The notes under the pieces were generated by a model, which saw only the letters and a list, made by a program, of their open reading frames with translations, ran no database searches and had not been told where the DNA came from. A DNA stretch of 64,000 bases from Aptenodytes patagonicus (Eukaryota; Chordata; Aves; Sphenisciformes; Spheniscidae): positions 77,018,155-77,082,154 of the forward strand of contig NC_134982.1 in the NCBI RefSeq assembly GCF_965638725.1. Direction: 5' to 3'. Every line of letters starts with the position of its first letter. Position 1 is the first letter of the stretch. This document shows, in pieces, positions 58,301 to 64,000 of this stretch. The translations under genes and the position numbers were made by a program.

Positions 58301-60889
58301 TGTTCTACATGCTGGGAAACCTCATACCAATCTCTTCTTCAGACATAGATCTTCAAGAGACCCTGCATCCTCTGACTGCACAGTCAGGCTCAACACTCAT
58401 ACTATGCCCTTGCACTGTTTGCAAAGAACATCTGCTTTCATTCCACTTTTCTTTAAATAAATTCATTTTTCTGGTTTGACTAATTAGCTGTAGGAAGAAG
58501 CAGATAACTTTTCTGTTTGCACAAAAAGAACCATGGAACTGGAGACCCTCTGCACATACTGATAACAAGCTAAATAAAAGATGTTTGCTACCTAATCTAG
58601 GGGATAAAGACTAACTTTTCGGTGGCAAAACAGAGTCTTTTTCCAATACCAAGTTTGAATAAAACCTAGGAAGTTTTACACCTGGAAACACATTAACCAT
58701 TTTTTTTTACTTGTTGGGATTTTTTTAAATATTGTGGTTATTCAATCTATTCCTCAACATTCAAACTGAAACAATATAGTGAAGGTTTATCAATGTAATT
58801 AAAGACTTTCATAAGTCAGTTTTTGCGTTGTGTGATTTATTTAAGGTACCTGTCTGCATCCTCACCTGTATGTAGATGGAGCTGCAATAAACAATAGTCA
58901 AAATGCACGATCTTTCCATAAAATCACCACATCATTAATACAGTATTAGTATTCTCTGCATTATTTTGCATGACCGTAGGCAATGAATGGCTACTGAGTG
59001 AAGAACTGAATGATCTATAAAGTACATATCACCTTCAGTTCTTCAGCTCTATTATTACAATTGCTTTCCCATTTTCTGGTAGGGATATAATCTCCTAGGA
59101 AAGGAGGAACACATCACACATTTATCTGTATAGAGTGCCATTTTAGAAAAGAATACTTGCTAGATTAGCTGACTAACTCCACATCTGGGATGTGAATCTC
59201 TCTGGATTTAAAGCATCTCACAGATGAGCACCGTGCTGGTTACCATACTTCAGCTTTACCAGCTGGTAAATGCTTTCCTGCATTGCCAAGGTCATCAGGA
59301 CTTTAGTCAGCAGCGACAGCATTAGCCACAAGTTTTCTTGCTACATTTCCTGAGCAGTGAGAGATACCAGGAGCTATAACAGGACTCTCTGGAGATCTAA
59401 ATTTGCAGTAATATCAGTCACAGTGCCGCCCCACACAAGGATATAGATTTACAGTGGTGAAATGGGACAGTGTTTTGGTTTGCAGGTGCTATAAAGACCA
59501 CCTGCCCTTGTATATGAAGTTCTGTGTGGGGCACCACTCTGTGTTCCCTTGGTGGGTTCAAAAACAGACTCTTGCAGAGTTCAAACCTGAGGCAACAATT
59601 GTCAACAACTTCGTGTCCTTATACTGGGTATTGATTTGCACTAACCTCTCCCTGTACAGTTATATTTATAGCCAGACATGTTTTACATATATATGACTAT
59701 ATAGTTCTCTGTATATTATATATATATTTTTATATATATATTCTTATACATACATATGCCTGTGTGGCCACAACAATACAGAAAACAATGATCTCTGCAG
59801 CTATGCCACCCCCAGGAGGTAAACATAAGGCACATCTCACAGGCTTTATGCTGTAACCACCTTTGCTGAATTTGCTGTGTCATACAATCTCTAATGATTG
59901 CTGCATTGTATCTAACTTCTAGTAAAAATCTGTGTAACCAAAGAGAGCTCACGTTCCTGAAACTTGCCTATTGCTTTGGTAGTTGACAATGAAATATGGC
60001 TGTAGCCATTGACTACATCTGTCAAAATGCCTGAGATAAATCTTAAATACTTGCCAGTTGACTGAGGACACTTCCATTTGCACCTATAACGTTCATTACC
60101 CTGTACTTCTGTCTTCTGGAGGAAGAGCAGTCATATCATCACAATCATCAGACAAACTGACACTAATAAGGACTACTGCTTGAAGTCTCAGGAGAGATAC
60201 CACAGATTCAACGGTCCTTAGAAAATAATCTAGTTCTCATTCTGGAGGTGCTTCGTTCGAGGAGAGGATCAAGAGATAACAACAAAACAGAGAGGTAGGC
60301 TGACACTGGTGTTCTTCAAGCTCTTTTGTAGATAACCACCAGACTCGAAGCCTCGTGAAGTCAGCAAGAGTCTCTCTACTATCTTCAGCAAAATTTGAAT
60401 ACTGCCCAAGGACGTGTCAGTGGTGAAGGCTGTCAATCCAACAAGCTTGCTAATGGTCACTCATCACTCATTTCTGTTTAGAAGACTTTAAACTCAGAAG
60501 ACACTAATTTTAAAGCTTTTAATTCTAAAAACAACACTAAAATAAAGCAGAAGAGTTAAAGCTGAAGTACTGCTACAGATGAACATATAACAAAGAACAC
60601 ACTTTCACATTTGTATTTGATAAAAGACCCTATGATATGCACCTTTCTAATAAAAATGTAAAAAATGCTAACATTAAAAGAATAATGTAAACTATATTAT
60701 ACATCATGCAGCATTATAATAGAGCAGAAGGTTTCACAATATATAGGTAGCATTTGGATAAAGGAAACGGTCGTATTAAAGGACATCTCTGGGTTCTGGA
60801 TAACCAAAAGGTTTATTTCGCTAAGATTACAAATAGGGTAGCTGTACTGTATCATGTACAAACATGAAATTCAAAAATAGAGAAAGGAA
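52326..60889. other. TMEM215 3' UTR then intergenic
   Basis: No coding exon recognised. The first 1-3 kb presumably hold the TMEM215 3' UTR. A candidate plus-strand AATAAA lies near 54178, with further ones at about 58454, 58572 and 58886, so the true end cannot be fixed from sequence. The open frames are all short and without family signature. Confidence 0.45.
59690..59752. repeat. (TA)n microsatellite
   Basis: Alternating ATATAT blocks interrupted by TTTT and GTTCTCTG. The tract is self-complementary and likely polymorphic. Confidence 0.85.
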
Positions 60890-61797
60890 GCAGATGACAC
60901 CAAGCTGAGGGGTGTGGTCGACACGCCAGAGGGACGGGATGCCATCCAGAGGGACCTGGACAAGCTCAAGAAGTGGGCCCGTGTGAACCTCATGAGGTTT
61001 AACAAGGCCAAGTGCAAGGTCCTGCCCCTGGGTCGGGGCAACCCCCGGTATCACTACAGGCTGGGGGATGAAGGGATTGAGAGCAGCCCTGCCGAGAAGG
61101 ACTTGGGGGTACTGGTGGATGAAAAGCTGGACATGAGCCAGCAATGTGCGCTCGCAGCCCAGAAGGCCAATTGTATCCTGGGCTGCATCCAAAGAAGCGT
61201 GGCCAGCAGGTCGAGGGAGGTGATTCTGCCCCTCTACTCTGCTCTGGCGAGACCCCACCTGGAGTACTGCGTCCAGCTCTGGAGCCCTCAGCATAAGAAA
61301 GACACGGACCTGTTGGAGCGGGTCCAGAGGAGGACCACAAAAATGATCAGGGGGATGGAACACCTCTCCTATGAGGAAAGGTTGAGAGAGCTGGGGTTGT
61401 TCAGCCTGGAGAAGAGAAAGCTTTGGGGAGACCTTCTCGCAGCCTATCAGTACTTAAAGGGGGCTTATCAAAAAGATGGCGGCAAACTTTTTAGCAGGGC
61501 CTGTTGCGACAGGACAAGGGGGAATGGCTTTAAACTAAAGCGGGGTAGATTCAGACTAGATATAAGGAAGAAATTTTTTATGCTGAGGGTGGTGAAACAC
61601 TGGCACAGTTTGCCCAGAGAGGTGGTGGATGCCCCATCCCTGGAACCATTGAAGGTCAGGTTGGACGGGGCTCTGAGCAACCTGATCTAGTTGAAGATGT
61701 CCCTGCTTATTGCAGGGGGGGGTTGGACTAGTTGACCTTTAGAGGTCCCTTCCAACCCAAACTATTCTATGATTCTATGATTCTATGATTCTATGAA
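60890..61797 (+). mobile_element. CR1 LINE, 5'-truncated, intact C-terminal frame
   Basis: The element starts inside the reverse-transcriptase catalytic motif (ADDTKL) and stays open for 266 codons to TAG at 61688-61690. Motifs in order are [62 protein letters not shown] and [19 protein letters not shown]. The 3' UTR follows (GGTTGGACTAGTTGACCTTT, AGAGGTCCCTTCCAACCCAA), ending in four copies of ATTCTATG at 61764-61795. No stop or frameshift has accumulated, so the insertion is young relative to the other CR1 pieces here. It lacks the endonuclease and most of the reverse transcriptase and cannot move itself. Confidence 0.96.
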
Positions 61798-64000
61798 TCT
61801 TTTAAGTTTAGAAAAAAATGTGAAACCAATTAAAAAACTTAATTTTTAAAAATTTGGCTGAACTCTATGTTGGGATCTCATGTGACAAGATCAGCTATGT
61901 GTATGTCCCTTGCTGAGATTCTGGTCCCATTCAAGTGGCAGTGTTCCCACAGTCTCCTGAGACAGAATTTAACTCAGAATGTTCTATATTTTTCTGTGGA
62001 TTTCAAGTAAGTCTTCCATAATTCAGAAAGATTTAGCTTTCTACCTCTATTAGGCATCTCTGAAAAATCCAATGTTACCACTGCGTTTACTTCCCACAGA
62101 AGCTGAAGAAGGACTGTAGTGTGACTCTCCTATTACTATCACACAGTACATATTCAGAATTAAAAGTATGCTAGCTACATGGGAATATGGACAACTAGTC
62201 AGCTGCTTGTTTAAGCTACATAAATTTATACCAGAAAAATTGCATCTACATGTGTGTTTTTGTACTTGTACCTAGAATCGGGGACAGATTGGAGGGTAAG
62301 GGTGCAGAATAAGGAGGAGTAAATCGTGTTATGTCACTCATAGTCATTCCTTTGCACCGCCTGCCAGTTGGCTTTGGCCAGTCCAGTTCACATTATGGGT
62401 GGAACTGCTGTGACTCTTGGTATCCTTCCTTCCCCTATTTCATGTATCTAATTCTGTTAGACTGCTAATCAGTTCAACTGGACTGGCTAAACTCTTCAAA
62501 ATAGATTAGCCCTGAAAGGTAATTTATTGCCATAAATAAAACCTTAAAAAGTATAAATAGGGTCCACTGTACATATGCTTTGTCTTTAAAGAAAGTCAAC
62601 ACCAGCAATGCTTACTCCACTTGCTCATCAACAGATTACTCTACTTGTAGTGACGGGTCTCTCTTTACAGGAAATGCTTGCTCAGGAATGACCTTTTCTA
62701 AACTGTGTCCTAAATTAAACAGTGACTTAGAGGGCTGCCTGATTTCACAGGCAGACAGCTAGCCAGCAACAGTAGGTTCACTGCCACTTTAGTCAAAGCA
62801 ACTCCATAATATAAGCTAATATTAAGAACAGTTTTTCAGAGAAATCCCAGAGCAGCCAAAGACAAGAGCAGCTGTAATGGACTCTCTTCTGTTTAACAAC
62901 AGCATGCAGTGTCTTTCATTTCTCTCCCAAGATTTTCAGATCTCTGTACCAAGATGGCAGCTATCACTAAGTGTTGACTTTATGGAAATACCCCAGACTT
63001 TTTTCTTAATTGTCCTTTCTATGCTCCAGGCAATGGAGATGAAACGGAAGCAGGAGCACAAATTCTCATTTCAATTTGTATCCACTATGATTGCACTGCT
63101 TCATCCTCCTCTTTCAATGGGCCTTGCTTTCTAACACAATACACATCTCATTTTTCCCTTTCACAGCAAAAAACCAATGACACCCAGAAGGTTTATCGTA
63201 CCACTAAATAGCAACACTACACTGTCTCCTTCTTTCCTGTGGGAGCAGCTTACAGGCTGGAATGTCCAGCCAGCTGGTTTTGAAGTGGTGGAGGCTGCTG
63301 GCAGGGGATTACCCAGCAAAACCAAATCAACAAGTAACACTGGGAGCTACCTTCTGCCCTAGTAGCTGGTGGGTCAGTCTTATGTATCATTCCTCAAGAT
63401 GAGTTTTTGCTGGGATGTATTTTTTTTGCTCAAGATGTATTTTTCCTGCCACTGCTGGGAGAGAGATACCTGTGAATAAAGCCTGAGCTAATACATCCAC
63501 AAGGCCAAAGGGGCATACTATCTCTTGTCTTACTTTCTAATTCAGCAGGATGACCTAAGAGGCTGAAAGCAGGATGGATGCTGGAGTTAGTGAGTGGCTA
63601 GTAAGCAGGACTTGAGAGAGGATCACTGGGAAGGACACCTGGTATCAAACTAAACGAAGATCTGTTGGGGTCTTGAAGAGTCACAGAAGTGCTGGTGACT
63701 GCCTTGTGGGTGGCAGAGGCTTTCTTACCTTCAAGCCAGTATGTTACCATGTCTCCTTTCCCCTAAAGAAGAAAATGAGTTATGGGGTTATAATACTACC
63801 CATCATTTGTGTAATAATCTTCTTATTACAACTCAAAGTAAGTCCCAAAAGGAGACTGATGTGCCTGTCAGCCATTTTACATACAGGAACACTCAGGCAT
63901 AAAACTTTTCCTTAAAAGATAGTGGCAGCACTATGGATTAAAACAATTCTTTGAAGTCCCATCCAAAACTGGGTCCAAAAGTATGTTAGTCCTCTTATGG
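61798..64000. other. Intergenic, nothing recognised
   Basis: AT-leaning DNA with short open frames only (under 90 codons) and no recognised repeat or RNA gene. Confidence 0.5.

Overview
The window looks like bird nuclear DNA, probably from the Z chromosome. Three lines of evidence support this. There are CR1 LINE 3' ends with the ATTCTATG octamer tail, and avian-type endogenous-retrovirus LTRs. The recognisable genes, TOPORS, SMIM27 and TMEM215, are neighbours on human 9p21, which corresponds to avian Z (the Z assignment is from general knowledge of synteny). The species cannot be told from the sequence.

Layout. 1-9 kb: a GC-richer accessory stretch. It holds a decayed TOPORS-like RING-finger gene (minus strand, about 4.1-5.1 kb), lying between two inverted copies of an unidentified ~125-bp repeat. 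It also holds an unidentified broken coding-like stretch (6.6-6.9 kb), a ~1-kb ERV LTR (6.9-7.9 kb) and a CR1 relic. 9.1-13.4 kb: TOPORS on the minus strand. One large exon carries the RING and the Arg/Ser-rich tail, and a short upstream exon in the CpG island adds an N-terminal extension in frame. 13.6-14.0 kb: SMIM27, a 50-residue single-pass membrane microprotein split over two exons, head-to-head with TOPORS from the same CpG-island promoter. 14.2-50 kb: no gene recognised. This stretch contains a ~590-bp ERV LTR (31.5-32.1 kb), a 5'-truncated CR1 (43.5-44.8 kb), two perfect hairpins and a ~510-bp LTR (50.0-50.5 kb). 50.6-52.3 kb: a CpG island and TMEM215, with a 235-residue coding frame. 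52.3-64 kb: probable TMEM215 3' UTR followed by intergenic DNA, with a second CR1 (60.9-61.8 kb) that keeps an intact C-terminal reading frame.

The three host genes are not an operon-like system. The only strong regulatory link visible is the shared bidirectional promoter of TOPORS and SMIM27: start codons 203 bp apart inside one CpG island. NDUFB6, which lies between SMIM27 and TMEM215 in human, was not found here by eye. No RNA genes or CRISPR arrays were recognised. No previously undescribed system stands out. The best candidates for a second look are the decayed TOPORS paralogue with its flanking inverted repeats, the unidentified coding-like fragment beside the LTR, and the LTR just upstream of the TMEM215 promoter.
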